Shown here piece by piece: positions 34,101-37,091 of a DNA stretch of 64,000 nucleotides. Position 1 is the stretch's first letter. Every line of letters begins with the position of its first letter. Source of the DNA: Sepiola atlantica (taxonomy: Eukaryota > Mollusca > Cephalopoda > Sepiida > Sepiolidae); NCBI GenBank assembly GCA_963556195.1, contig OY744517.1, positions 80,204,714-80,268,713 of the forward strand, read 5' to 3'. The notes below the pieces were generated by a model. It saw only the letters and a list, made by a program, of their open reading frames with translations, was not told where the DNA came from and ran no database searches. The position numbers and the translations under genes are program-made.

Positions 34101-35805
34101 CGTACAATTTCAGCTTTTACTGGACGTATGGCTCGTTAGTTAAGTGGTTTAAGACGCCATTCATGTTAGGCGATTCCCCTTCTAAGGTTCGTATTCTGTA
34201 CAGGTCTCATTTTTAATTTTGTAGTACTCTTTGCTTATTTCCAGCCCCGTGGACAAAATAAATCGCTTGTTTAATAATATTATCTGCACAAACAATAGCA
34301 TCAACAAAAAAGAGCAGCTTAATAGATAACATATATTATTGTGTAATAAAAGTAAGGTCATAAGTTACTTCCCTGGAATAAGAACTCTTGTCTATAGATA
34401 ACTATAAATAGTTATCTATGTTTGTACAAAATTAAACACAAGTCAGGTGTGGGTTTTGATCAAAGTGTTTCTATGGAACAAACTGGATTCGAACCCGGCA
34501 CACCCAGGTCCTCAGTCGGTTTCGTTAACCACTTAGCTACCGTGTCATATCAAAAAGAAAATGTTTATTTGAAACAATAAATAGTTTTAGTTCTTTTCAC
34601 TATTGAATATATCACTCTTTTGTTTCTTTTAACATATAAAGTTATCTTATTGGATTTTCAAAGTTAGACCCAAATAGCAATCCATCTGACATATCGATAT
34701 TTTATTCCAACTAGCCTTTTTTTTCCCTTTCACTATGTTATTTCGTTTCAATTTGTTTTCTGAAAATACTTATTCTGGCTAAGGAAACTGTTAAAGTGGA
34801 AACATTTTTCCTCACTCACCAAATATTCTTAGACACTAAAGAGAAGTAATCATGCATGAGTTATTTCCTTTGACATTTTCAAAAATAAATATCTAAAACA
34901 CGTTATATTTTTAAATATTAAAGGGAAGTTTTTACATTATTTCCACATTGTTACTTGACATCAAGTATTAAAACAAACTTTTTAACAATTTCTGTTTCAC
35001 AAAATAATTTGATTACAAAATTAAATTCACAAAATAATTTGATTACAAAATCAAATTCACAAAATAATTTGATTACAAAATTAAATTCACAAAATAATTT
35101 GATTACAAAATCAAATTCACAAAATAATTTGATTACAAAATTAAATTGACAAAATAATTTGATTACAAAATTAAATTCACAAAATAATTTGATTACAAAA
35201 TTAAATTGACAAAAATTAATTTCTGTTTCTTCATGAACAAGTCAGCCATTTCTTTTCTTTTAATCCCGAGCAACATCGAGTAGGTACAGCTAGTTTAATA
35301 TATTTCTAAAACTGTTTTTACTTCTCAAAATCTTGTTTTGCATCAACTGTGTGACTGAATTGTGTATCTTTCTTTTATTTTCTAGAATCCACTACAAAGA
35401 ATACCTTGTGAGTTTGATCAACCAAAACAAGTTGGACCCTGTTCCAATTTTCAGTACTGACAATTTAAAACAGATTCTCAGCCGTAATGACAGAAATATA
35501 CCAGAAAAAGTGAGAGGCATGTCTGATAAAGAATATCGACGCAATTTAGAAGAAGTACGTATCATAAAAAGTAACAGATTTTTTTACCTTTTTTTTATTT
35601 TAATAATCTGTATATATATAAATATCAATGTGTGTTCCCTATAGAAAGAAAGGTTAGAGAATTTACATAAAAACTAAAAATGTATTTATATGTAAAATTT
35701 TCCCAGAAAGACAATGAAAGTGATCCCGAATCTCTAAGCTCTGAGGGAGCTATGGAGGCTGAACCTCGTAAAACTTTAAATACATCTTATTTTGATGAAA
35801 TTTAA
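4546..35805 (+). CDS. RNF31: HOIP/RNF31-like RBR E3 ubiquitin ligase, 3' part of gene (13 exons, N-terminus outside window)
   Basis: The joined exons are 4546-4851, 7518-7766, 11193-11417, 13030-13245, 13883-14056, 16898-16996, 20114-20203, 23171-23285, 25978-26096, 28100-28213, 33205-33356, 35386-35554 and 35707-35805. All phases fit, giving 708 residues and a stop. Domain order is linker (1-102), UBA-like helices (103-260), RING1 (about 321-390), IBR (about 420-465), RING2 (493-530) and LDD (532-676). Human HOIP makes Met1-linked (linear) ubiquitin chains in LUBAC with HOIL-1L and SHARPIN, acting in the cytosol in NF-kB signalling. Diagnostic matches are GGCIHF around the RING2 active Cys, HHPRDCLYYLRD, and IHYKEYLVSLIN in the LDD. 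Human HOIP is 1072 residues, so the N-terminal PUB and zinc-finger exons should lie to the left; none was found in 1-4545. The family call is very secure. Exon 3's donor and the last exon are the uncertain points. Confidence 0.95.
4968..5745. mobile_element. Large palindromic TIR element (family P2), complete copy
   Basis: Left arm about 4968-5265 and right arm about 5521-5745 are inverted copies. They share the outer CACCGGAAGCCAGCG block and the inner AAATAGTCTGTATTATG block. The left arm carries four tandem copies of a 28-bp unit (5090-5190, ATTAATTTCAGACTTTTC type) where the right arm has one. The loop holds GGGTTTAGGGTTAGGG. A right-arm copy lies at 43737-44040. It starts about 115 bp after the exon A donor. 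Confidence 0.8.
5090..5190 (+). repeat. 28-bp tandem repeat within element P2
   Basis: About four copies of a 28-bp unit containing ATTAATTTCAGACTTTTC. The homologous arm at 43,880 has two copies in the opposite orientation and the arm at 5605 has one, so unit number varies among family copies. Confidence 0.8.
5930..6115 (+). repeat. A-rich tandem repeat (CATTTAAAAAAAAA type)
   Basis: About ten imperfect units of roughly 17-18 bp of the form ATTMATTTAAAAAAAAAA. Confidence 0.85.
6450..7417 (+). mobile_element. Helitron-like element (family H1), split by a LINE
   Basis: The left part, 6450-6749, aligns block by block with 48412-48730 (AAAGTTATYTTGT at the start, CCAAATAGCATTTAA, GTTATTGTTGTACCATGTTA, AATCACCTAAAAAT). 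The right part, about 7352-7417, carries the 3' terminal motif (GAGCAACGCCGGGTATGTGC, then AGCTA). Between them sits a 600-bp RT fragment in the same orientation. The GC-rich hairpin plus CTAG-like end suggests a non-autonomous Helitron/Helentron; this is inference from terminal shape. Confidence 0.6.
6750..7352 (+). mobile_element. Non-LTR retrotransposon 3' end inserted in H1 element
   Basis: A long open stretch at 6773-7290 encodes the C-terminal end of a CR1/Jockey-like RT (LYKATIRPCMEYCCHIWAGA, VQKRVANLIG, SLCLFYKYFNGLCSDELA, AAGLWNFL). It ends with TACAGTGGCATACTGCC, TTGTTTGGGGTGAACTA and an A-rich tail. It is 5' truncated, as expected of LINE insertions. With few stops, it is the least decayed of the four family copies here. 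Confidence 0.85.
7518..7766 (+). CDS. RNF31: HOIP exon B: first UBA-like segment
   Basis: The acceptor is CTTTCAG at 7511-7517 and the donor CGA|GTAATT at 7767. It holds 83 codons and is phase 0 at both ends. It begins LAEEHGYDADVMLVALEKHQ and contains PLHWIETKWPDYI, then a second helical unit ending DTAIKLHRKR. It aligns without difficulty to the human HOIP UBA region (LQALGYSEPEV, PLQWLRSELPYV, DRHGNLDEAVEEC). In human HOIP this region binds the ubiquitin-like domains of HOIL-1L and SHARPIN, so the LUBAC interaction surface is probably kept. A Helitron-like element that holds a LINE insertion ends about 100 bp upstream. Confidence 0.9.
8060..8265 (-). mobile_element. Possible RT C-terminal fragment
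   Basis: The minus-strand frame reads KPDIVIWDKREKVATLVEVA, resembling the KPDI(V/L) motif found near the end of some non-LTR RT polyproteins. It then hits stops. The call is weak and rests on that one motif. Confidence 0.3.
8270..9340. other. Intronic DNA, no feature recognised
   Basis: It lies in intron B-C. Short open frames at 8431-8795 show no recognisable similarity and no coding signature. Confidence 0.5.
9340..9555 (+). mobile_element. U2 snRNA-headed SINE, body type 2
   Basis: It starts TTGGCCTTTTCGCTAGGAGC, then AAAGGGTAGTGTCTGTTCTG, close to the 5' end of U2 snRNA (GGCCTTTTGGCTAAGATCAA, GTGTAGTATCTGTTC). The body (CTTCATCTTTTCTGTC, CTAGACTGAGGCAATTT) and tail (CTTGTGTTTAACTCTGCC, GGGAGGCAAGTAAATAG) match the copy at 40373. 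Confidence 0.75.
10430..11097 (-). mobile_element. GC-rich Helitron-like repeat (family H2), split by a U2-SINE
   Basis: Flanks 10430-10522 and 10913-11097 together match the reverse complement of 32880-33155: GACTAGCAGGGGTACC at one end, CCGCMCCCTCTCCCCGTTAC, CCCGTTGCCTTGGG, two copies of AAGCTGTCTCTT, and GGGGCAAAAGTGTCACATAT at the other. The hairpin-like CCGGGGC end near CTAG fits a Helitron 3' end in minus orientation. Confidence 0.6.
10523..10912 (+). mobile_element. U2 snRNA-headed SINE, body type 1, with target duplication
   Basis: The head reads CTTGGCCTTTTGGCTAAGAT, then CAAAGTGTAGTATCTGTTCC, almost identical to the first 40 nt of U2 snRNA. The body (GATTTACGCCGGTCTAT, GTGCAGTTCTATGAGG, GCCAGAGTGCTCACC) matches copies at 15270 and 49240. 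The tail is CTTGTGCCTAACTCC followed by GGAGTAAATCAATA. CTTTTCCCGTT at 10512-10522 and 10913-10923 is an 11-bp target-site duplication, consistent with LINE-driven insertion. Confidence 0.85.
11193..11417 (+). CDS. RNF31: HOIP exon C: second UBA-like segment, probable GC donor
   Basis: The acceptor is TATTTCAG at 11185-11192. There are 75 codons in phase 0 (MEEIKSFGEFPEEEIVQALL, then LRHNGNIDSILDDLYAP and VEFKQRVWDG), matching human QELQSLGFGPEEG and FRQRLWDSG. The next exon is in phase 0. The in-frame end that preserves the human alignment is GAG|GCATGT at 11417/11418, which requires a GC-AG intron. The nearest GT (11422) is phase 1 and cannot join the next exon in frame. A weaker in-frame GT donor (CTT|GTAGAT at 11381/11382) would drop 12 residues. 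Confidence 0.82.
11560..13020. other. Intron C-D; minor repeats only
   Basis: About 12,258-12,300 and 12,464-12,490 are similar to the two halves of 13,345-13,410 (CTTTTGTGGGATGTCAGTTT and TTGGTTAAGTAACACCATAG). The two blocks are separated by about 165 bp here but adjacent in the other copy. Nothing else was recognised. Confidence 0.5.
13030..13245 (+). CDS. RNF31: HOIP exon D: pre-RING helix and start of RING1
   Basis: The acceptor is TTTTCTAG at 13022-13029 and the donor AAG|GTGAGT at 13246; 72 codons in phase 0. It begins RRVRAAFAEISFKGWRRAEY, matching human RRLLAVYALPSWGRAE, and continues through a helical stretch (DVIDVVQNSNNFENAVEQL) to CNLC, the first zinc-ligand pair of RING1. The split inside RING1 falls just after this CxxC. 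Confidence 0.93.
13618..13792 (-). mobile_element. tRNA-headed SINE (family S1)
   Basis: Read on the minus strand, the head has an A-box-like TTAGCAAAGTGGTCAAGG and a B-box-like AAGTTTGACTCC, followed by an A/T-rich body and the tail TTCCAGCCCAGTGGGAGAAA. The same head-tail layout recurs at 33690-33950 and 34127-34310. Confidence 0.55.
13883..14056 (+). CDS. RNF31: HOIP exon E: remainder of RING1
   Basis: The acceptor is CTCCTAACAG at 13873-13882 and the donor CAA|GTAAGC at 14057; 58 codons in phase 0. It contains FCNCKFCQECF and WTCPTC, the remaining RING1 zinc ligands, then LPELNDEETITNYFAFLNLQ, matching human RPDLTDDTQLLSYFSTLDIQ. RING1 of HOIP recruits the E2~ubiquitin conjugate. All eight expected ligand positions of RING1, counting CNLC from exon D, appear to be filled by Cys. 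Confidence 0.95.
14452..14512. repeat. Short perfect-like hairpin
   Basis: TGCCATCTAATTTACATA is followed after a short spacer by its inverted copy TATGTAAATTAGATGGCA; the spacer is itself partly palindromic. It may be a small MITE or the ends of one. Confidence 0.65.
14772..15234. mobile_element. 463-bp hAT-like MITE (family T1), copy 1
   Basis: The termini are TAGGAGTGGGATGTAATGGG and ACCCATTACGTCTCACCCCT followed by A, with arms of about 130 bp (CATAAATAACACTAAACAAT, AAATTCAGAAGGTGCAGGCC). ATAATAG flanks both sides as a 7-bp target duplication. The interior is non-coding. It is over 90% alike by eye to 62435-62895. Confidence 0.9.
15270..15552 (+). mobile_element. U2-SINE family member, body type 1, 5' truncated
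   Basis: It matches the 10523 copy from GATTTACGCCGGTCTATTGG through CTTTGGGGAGGAGTAAGTTT, GCCGACGGGGCTGCCCAGGC and CTTGTGTCACATCTTAC. The U2-like head itself is not recognisable here. Confidence 0.7.
15553..16370. other. Intron E-F DNA, no feature recognised
   Basis: A+T-rich, with homopolymer A runs near 15,621 and 16,233 only. Confidence 0.5.
16372..16690 (-). mobile_element. CR1/Jockey-like LINE 3' end
   Basis: The minus-strand frame reads KYTRPTRQSAKSHPL and then a decayed version of the VPRYRRAFYTKSFFSR region seen at 7080-7170. It ends with the family 3' terminus (CAGTGGCAACTTGCCTTG) and a poly(A) run read as T's at 16,371-16,381. Confidence 0.7.
16898..16996 (+). CDS. RNF31: HOIP exon F: RING1-IBR linker and first IBR Cys
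   Basis: The acceptor is TGTTTTAG at 16890-16897 and the donor TCA|GTAAGT at 16997; 33 codons in phase 0. The sequence has TFNLYETKLRDWHLHKDPNF and ends RWCPS, aligned to human YALFHKKLTEGVLMRDPKFLWCAQ. The Cys of RWCPS is the first IBR zinc ligand; its partner is the first codon of exon G. Confidence 0.93.
17068..17335 (+). repeat. 19-bp minisatellite (TATTCTGTTGTCATTCTTT)
   Basis: About ten imperfect units. Near-identical segments flank it or interrupt it: TATTTTATGAACTTATGATT near 17,112 and TATTTTATGAACTAATAATT near 17,325. Confidence 0.8.
17375..17490 (+). mobile_element. tRNA-headed SINE (family S2), partial
   Basis: It has a B-box-like ATGTTCAAATCCC, then AATACTGTTGGGAAAAGTAT and GCTAAAATAACAGTTTGTCT, the tail shared with 23640-23812. 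Confidence 0.5.
17510..17775 (+). repeat. Unclassified dispersed repeat, copy 2
   Basis: It is similar to 2185-2430, with the same order of blocks (ACCCTTTAAAATA, TATTTATTAATTGA, CCCCTTTGCATAAAACTAAA, TAATTAGTATAGGAGTGAAT). Divergence is roughly 25% by eye. Confidence 0.55.
18868..19354. repeat. Near-perfect 107-bp-arm palindrome plus a third arm copy
   Basis: Arms 19131-19237 and 19248-19354 are inverted copies with a 10-bp spacer and only a few mismatches. Each holds GATAACTTTGAAATTTTTTA and ATGACGCGAGATTTTGTTAC. The inner ~80 bp of the arm occurs a third time, directly oriented, at 18873-18954. No ORF. It could extrude a long hairpin in DNA, or fold in the pre-mRNA of HOIP intron F-G. Confidence 0.9.
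19823..20078 (+). repeat. 128-bp tandem duplication next to exon G
   Basis: Units 19823-19950 and 19951-20078 differ at few positions. Each holds a pyrimidine tract and CCAAATGTTGCAG, a decoy 3' splice-site sequence. The second unit ends 35 bp before exon G. Confidence 0.9.
20114..20203 (+). CDS. RNF31: HOIP exon G: IBR domain core
   Basis: The acceptor is CTCTTTTAG at 20105-20113 and the donor CCG|GTAAGT at 20204; 30 codons in phase 0. It starts with Cys (CENGFLYH) and contains MNCPHCHRATCFKCMKP, matching human CSFGFIYE, CPQCHQTFCVRCKRQ. It supplies five of the IBR zinc ligands. A 128-bp tandem duplication ends about 35 bp before the acceptor, and each unit carries its own TTGCAG acceptor-like site. 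Confidence 0.94.
21440..22075 (+). mobile_element. RTE-like retrotransposon 3' end with internal duplication
   Basis: The frames read SQWSKFSELLPLLTSRVLSL, LTKGRVYQACVCSVMMYG, GSVGKGRPRKT and ACKTDVKPNMMI, the usual C-terminal end of a non-LTR RT polyprotein. The first part occurs twice, about 206 bp apart (21477-21635 and 21683-21843). Frameshifts and stops make it inactive. Confidence 0.7.
22103..22340 (-). mobile_element. CR1/Jockey-like LINE fragment
   Basis: The minus-strand frame reads MGSLYCASKLLTPDIILYFY, KATIRPCMEYCCHIWAGASS, DKVQKRVANL, nearly the same as 6752-6940 on the + strand. It is truncated at both ends. Confidence 0.85.
22490..22590 (+). repeat. Short tandem repeat (TAATATGGTACTAATATGG)
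   Basis: Two to three copies of a unit with AATGTATATTAATATGGTAC. No other function seen. Confidence 0.6.
23171..23285 (+). CDS. RNF31: HOIP exon H: IBR end and IBR-RING2 helix
   Basis: The acceptor is CTTTACAG at 23163-23170 and the donor ATCG|GTAAGT at 23286. It has 38 codons plus one base (phase 1). WQDQHQRLSCKKFNEWL gives the last IBR His and Cys ligands (human WEEQHRGRSCEDFQNWK). NDPNNQAFGLKLILKKNGI matches human NDPEYQAQGLAMYLQENGI, the helix leading to RING2. The split codon is completed as Val by exon I. Confidence 0.94.
23640..23812 (+). mobile_element. tRNA-headed SINE (family S2)
   Basis: It has an A-box-like TAATTGACGTAATGGATACA and a B-box-like GAGTTCAAATC, then AATACTGTTGGTAAAGTTAT and GCTAAAATAATGACTTTGTT. 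The tail is shared with 17375-17490. Confidence 0.6.
24727..24782. repeat. Short inverted repeat
   Basis: TTTTATCATTTTTGGTAT and ATACCAAAAATGATAAAA around a ~20-bp spacer, in intron H-I. Confidence 0.65.
24925..25129. repeat. Two (TA)n microsatellites around a 120-bp unique segment
   Basis: (TA)n runs at about 24,925-24,963 and 25,089-25,129 bracket a GC-richer stretch with CATCCCCGGGGGGAATC. This is likely one repeat element with TA-prone ends. Confidence 0.7.
25289..25365. repeat. Hairpin with 30-bp arms
   Basis: TGTGTAAATGCTTGTTGG and its inverse CCAACAAGCATTTACACA are separated by about 6 bp. The arms extend further outward with small mismatches. Confidence 0.75.
25427..25870. mobile_element. 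Two non-LTR retrotransposon tails, head to head
   Basis: 25427-25470 (+) is the RTE-like 3' end seen at 22018-22065 (GTAAAACAGACGTTAAACCG). The following 25475-25870 reads on the minus strand with RT C-terminal-like scraps (FDQDRDA, RNLV, GQCPKLGD). Both are short and broken. Confidence 0.4.
25978..26096 (+). CDS. RNF31: HOIP exon I: RING2 with catalytic cysteine
   Basis: The acceptor is a long T-rich tract ending TTTTCAG at 25977; the donor is GAG|GTAAGT at 26097. Two bases finish the split Val codon, then 39 codons follow. VCPECLTPYFLAKGGCIHF corresponds to human CPKCKFSYALARGGCMHF. The Cys codon at 26022-26024 (residue 507 of the visible protein) aligns with human catalytic Cys885, which forms the thioester with ubiquitin. 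The His at 26028-26030 aligns with human His887. CKNCQHEFCAGCQKTFY supplies the remaining RING2 ligands. The catalytic core is intact, so the protein should be active. Confidence 0.96.
26431..26460 (+). repeat. (GA)n/(TG)n microsatellite
   Basis: GTGTGTGTGAGAGAGAGAG within intron I-J. Confidence 0.8.
27241..27650 (+). mobile_element. Non-LTR retrotransposon RT C-terminal fragment
   Basis: The frame reads YGKLVSGSRKRSRPHLHFKD, VFKQDMKACSIDINTWEASA, ADRPAWRKQIRQG, a classic LINE RT tail. A decayed zinc-finger-like CKSRIGL segment follows at about 27,550. It is inactive and lies in intron I-J. Confidence 0.75.
28100..28213 (+). CDS. RNF31: HOIP exon J: RING2/LDD zinc finger, HHPRDC motif
   Basis: The acceptor is ATCTTACAG at 28091-28099 and the donor AAG|GTATAT at 28214; 38 codons in phase 0. 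KCHKFNDCPTKGIHAHHPRD is followed by CLYYLRDEDVKTLQKLLK, a near-exact match to human KSLHGHHPRDCLFYLRDWTALRLQKLLQ. In human HOIP this region joins RING2 to the LDD, which positions the acceptor ubiquitin so that chains form on Met1. It is among the most family-specific exons. Confidence 0.95.
28484..28722. mobile_element. Palindromic element with ~110-bp arms
   Basis: Inverted arms share ATAGATAGGAATAAG, AATAGAACAGG and TATTTTGTTTCAGTTA blocks around a short centre (TTCCAGATTCTTGACAAAG). Similarity extends outward to TTTATTTAAAT on both sides. No ORF, MITE-like. Confidence 0.75.
28858..29545 (+). mobile_element. Two P1-family left arms in direct order
   Basis: 28858-29000 and 29325-29545 each match the left part of the element at 4011 (TTCAGTGTTTCGTGGAGACG, TATTATGTACTTACTCAGTG, GTAGGAAAAATTATCCACTA). 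The second copy extends into the P1 interior (CCGTATCGTAC, GATGACTATGCCTCCAT). Neither right arm is present. Confidence 0.75.
29546..30520. other. Intron J-K DNA, no feature recognised
   Basis: An acceptor-like GTTTCCCTAG at about 30,310-30,319 opens a frame (DLDCQKYFQLV), but exons J and K join perfectly without it. Confidence 0.5.
30525..30640 (+). mobile_element. 5' end fragment of H2-type element
   Basis: TATATAAAGGAGAGTTGTCT is shared with the start of the element at 32530. The similarity fades after about 80 bp. Confidence 0.5.
30995..31312 (+). repeat. Polypyrimidine tandem array (~38-bp unit)
   Basis: About eight imperfect units of the type TTTTCTTCCTTTCTTTCTTC, then TTTCCCTCCCACTCCCACC. 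The + strand is nearly free of purines for over 300 bp. Confidence 0.85.
31360..31650 (+). repeat. Tandem array (AAGAAATGAGTCAGCATTT type), ~2-3 units
   Basis: AAGAAATGAGTCAGCATTT occurs at about 31,367 and 31,575, each followed by a TTTTACAYTTTAGTAAA block and CTGCCNGCCAGTGTCCGCC-like segments. A more divergent unit lies between them. Confidence 0.65.
31652..31916 (+). repeat. 38-bp tandem array, 7 units
   Basis: Units of 37-38 bp follow TCTTTTGTACAATAGGGGC, then CCGCCGTAAACTGTCGAC. They are about 75-90% alike. A related loose repeat (CGTCATGATA, CTCCCAGG blocks) continues to about 32,465. Confidence 0.8.
32530..33155 (+). mobile_element. Helitron-like element (family H2), complete copy
   Basis: It starts TATATAAAGGAGAGTTGTCT and ends with GCGCCGGGTACCCCTGCTAG. 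It contains a tRNA-like patch (about 32,798-32,866: TAACATAATGGTTACG, GCGTTAGAATCC) and a GC-rich 3' half with two copies of AAGAGACAGCYTYTGC. No ORF of note, non-autonomous. It ends about 50 bp before HOIP exon K. Confidence 0.6.
33205..33356 (+). CDS. RNF31: HOIP exon K: LDD, first half
   Basis: The acceptor is CTAATGCAG at 33196-33204 and the donor TGTTT|GTAAGT at 33357. It has 50 codons plus two bases (phase 2). SKNVHYDIQP matches human DNNVMFNTEP; CFIMVQKEINGNTLKDEKCG matches CRVIEQKEVPNGLRDEACG; and ADGHAGLC matches PAGYAGLC. Cys residues of the LDD zinc finger are kept. The Helitron-like element ending near 33155 lies only about 50 bp before the acceptor. Confidence 0.94.
33690..33950. 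mobile_element. Two S1 SINE copies in inverted array
   Basis: The left copy (-) and right copy (+) share tail TTGTTTAGTAATATTA, AGAGTTTCATTTTTC and the B-box-like GGTTTGAATCCTGTAAGAG. They make arms of about 110 bp around a ~30-bp centre. Confidence 0.65.
34127..34312 (+). mobile_element. tRNA-headed SINE (family S1)
   Basis: The head reads TGGCTCGTTAGTTAAGTGGT, then TTAAGACGCC, like a tRNA D-arm/A-box; AAGGTTCGTATTCTG is the B-box region. The tail has TTCCAGCCCCGTGGACAAAA and CAAACAATAGCATCAACAAA. Confidence 0.65.
34475..34551 (-). mobile_element. tRNA-like SINE head (minus)
   Basis: Minus strand: GGTAGCTAAGTGGTTAACG (A box) and GCCGGGTTCGAATCCAG (B box), spaced as in a tRNA. The ends do not pair as an acceptor stem, so it is a tRNA-derived repeat head rather than a functional tRNA gene. 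Confidence 0.6.
34637..35296 (+). mobile_element. Helitron-like element (family H1) with internal minisatellite
   Basis: It begins ATAAAGTTATCTTATTGGAT, then CAAAGTTAGACCCAAATAGC, as at 48412. It ends CCCGAGCAACATCGAGTAGG, then TACAGCTAG. The middle holds the 30-bp array at 34998-35215. It ends 90 bp before exon L. Confidence 0.6.
34998..35215 (+). repeat. 30-bp minisatellite, ~7 units
   Basis: Unit CACAAAATAATTTGATTACA plus AAATTAAATT. Units 1-4 alternate AAATTA/AAATCA, suggesting a 60-bp higher-order period. It is open in one frame (NSQNNLITKL), which simply follows from a period divisible by 3. Confidence 0.9.
35386..35554 (+). CDS. RNF31: HOIP exon L: LDD, second half
   Basis: The acceptor is TTTTCTAG at 35378-35385 and the donor GAA|GTACGT at 35555. 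One base completes a Leu codon, then 56 codons follow, ending in phase 0. IHYKEYLVSLINQNKLDPVP is close to human AHYKEYLVSLINAHSLDPAT. The end (MSDKEYRRNLEE) aligns with human DPPAYQARLLQK. Two downstream acceptors, at 35707 and 36601, are both in phase. Confidence 0.95.
35707..35805 (+). CDS. RNF31: HOIP exon M: proximal terminal exon
   Basis: The acceptor is ATTTTCCCAG at 35697-35706, after a 152-bp intron. It encodes 32 residues (KDNESDPESLSSEGAMEAEP, then RKTLNTSYFDEI) and TAA at 35803-35805. The tail is acidic and Ser-rich and does not resemble the human C-terminus. Two overlapping AATAAA signals at 35993-36002 fit a proximal 3' end. It may be a lineage-specific alternative end. Confidence 0.7.
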   Translation, partial: KDNESDPESLSSEGAMEAEPRKTLNTSYFDEI

Positions 35806-35992
35806 GTCAAATGTATAAAATTCTCCAAGAAGACAAGTGAAGTGGTCCTGAATATCTATGTGCCCATCAATGTGATGAATCTCTAAAAGTATTTAGGCAT
35901 TTAAGTCTTTTTTTTTTTTCCTTTTGATTCTTCTTGAATTGGACATATTGTCTAAATACTTTTGACAATGCTGGAAGATCTCAAGACTTTAA

Positions 35993-36002
35993 AATAAATA
36001 AA
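35993..36002 (+). promoter_or_regulatory. Overlapping poly(A) signals after the proximal HOIP stop
   Basis: Two overlapping AATAAA hexamers lie about 190 bp after the TAA of exon M and just before a palindromic element at about 36,049. They are the likely 3' end signal of the short transcript. Confidence 0.6.
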
Positions 36003-36048
36003 TTTATTTTAAAAAACAAAAAACAACACTTTGTTTTGGTTTTCATAA

Positions 36049-36400
36049 ATATTCTGGTGCTTGTATAATAAAAAGCCGAAAAATAGTTTTTTTGTCTTTT
36101 AGTGTTGGAGAGGTAAATAAGGGGCAGGTAACTCTTCACAACAGCTCTAGCTTTCGAACAATATTTTTCTAACTCTAAACCCTAACCCTAAACCCTAACC
36201 CTTTTATGTCTAATCGACGTTCTCTTTGCACAGTAGCCACATGTGCAAGGCCAATTAAAGCCATCAGTTTTGATTACTGGAAAATCTTGCTTAAAATTCG
36301 TGGTAAGAGTTACATGCCCCTTATTTACCTCTCCAACACTAAAAGACAAAAAAAAAAAACTTTTTTTTCGGCTTTTTATTATACAAGCACCAATATTCTT
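36049..36400. mobile_element. Palindromic TIR element between the two HOIP terminal exons
   Basis: Arms 36049-36135 and 36303-36400 are inverted copies: ATTCTGGTGCTTGTATAATA, AAAAGCCGAAAAA, TGTTGGAGAGGTAAATAAGG. The loop contains CTAAACCCTAACCCTAAACC (36,175-36,202), telomere-like. It starts about 47 bp after the proximal poly(A) signal. Confidence 0.85.
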
Positions 36401-36600
36401 CTAATTGTTATTTCATCAACATTTCAAGTGTGGATTTCTTCATTTAACTAAACTTTATATGTGTAGAAGATATATATATATATAAGAAAAACAAATCTGA
36501 ATTACTATATATTCATAGAAATGTATAGCAACCAGTAATTTTTCTTTTCTATTGCATATGATAGTTGTCTATTTTATATTAAATTTTTTTCTCTCTTCAG

Positions 36601-36639
36601 TTGGTGAAACAAACAGAACAGTTGGCCTTTGGAGATTGA
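36601..36639 (+). CDS. RNF31: HOIP candidate distal terminal exon (alternative end)
   Basis: A strong acceptor (TTTTTTTCTCTCTTCAG, ending 36600) opens an exon in the phase left by exon L. It reads LVKQTEQLAFGD then TGA at 36637-36639. TEQLAFGD aligns with TEEVPLGQ at the human HOIP C-terminus, directly after the segment matched by exon L. It would give a 688-residue visible product. An AATAAA at 37092-37097 could serve its 3' UTR. The match is short, so transcript evidence would decide whether it is used with or instead of the 35,707 exon. Confidence 0.5.
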   Translation: MVKQTEQLAFGD

Positions 36640-37091
36640 AGAGAATGCATAAATGGAATAAAAACAAGACTCAGCAAGGCAATTCCAATGTGATATGTGG
36701 TATACTGAACAGATGTTTTATGCCTTTTTGTTGTTGTTTGGGTTCAAATCATGTTTGACACAAGTTCAAAAAAAAGAAGAAAAAAGCAGAGATCATCCAA
36801 TGGTTAAATGCTATCGATCTTTTCGTTTTTGGAAAGAAAACAAGTGAGAGGAGACAAAAGTATAAATTATATGACCATATCAATTAAGTTATGATTTTAT
36901 TTATAAAAAAAAATATTTATGGGGAGTGTCAATTTTCTCTCGATATATTTATCTATGTCATGTGTATTTCCCTGCCTCTTAATCTCTCTTTTTTTTTTTT
37001 TTTTTAAGATCTGGAAAGGGAAATATATGAAAATCAATATCATGAAAAATATTCCAGAATTTTATTTTTTAATTTTTTTGTTTGTTTTTAC

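Noticed and set aside
34475..34551. A functional tRNA gene on the minus strand
   Set aside because: A and B boxes are good, but the ends do not form an acceptor stem and the anticodon arm is not convincing.
34955..35149. Asn/Gln/Leu repeat peptide
   Set aside because: It follows from the 30-bp minisatellite inside a Helitron-like element; no splice context.
36178..36202. A telomere or chromosome end
   Set aside because: Only about four imperfect CCCTAA units in the loop of a palindromic element, with DNA continuing on both sides.
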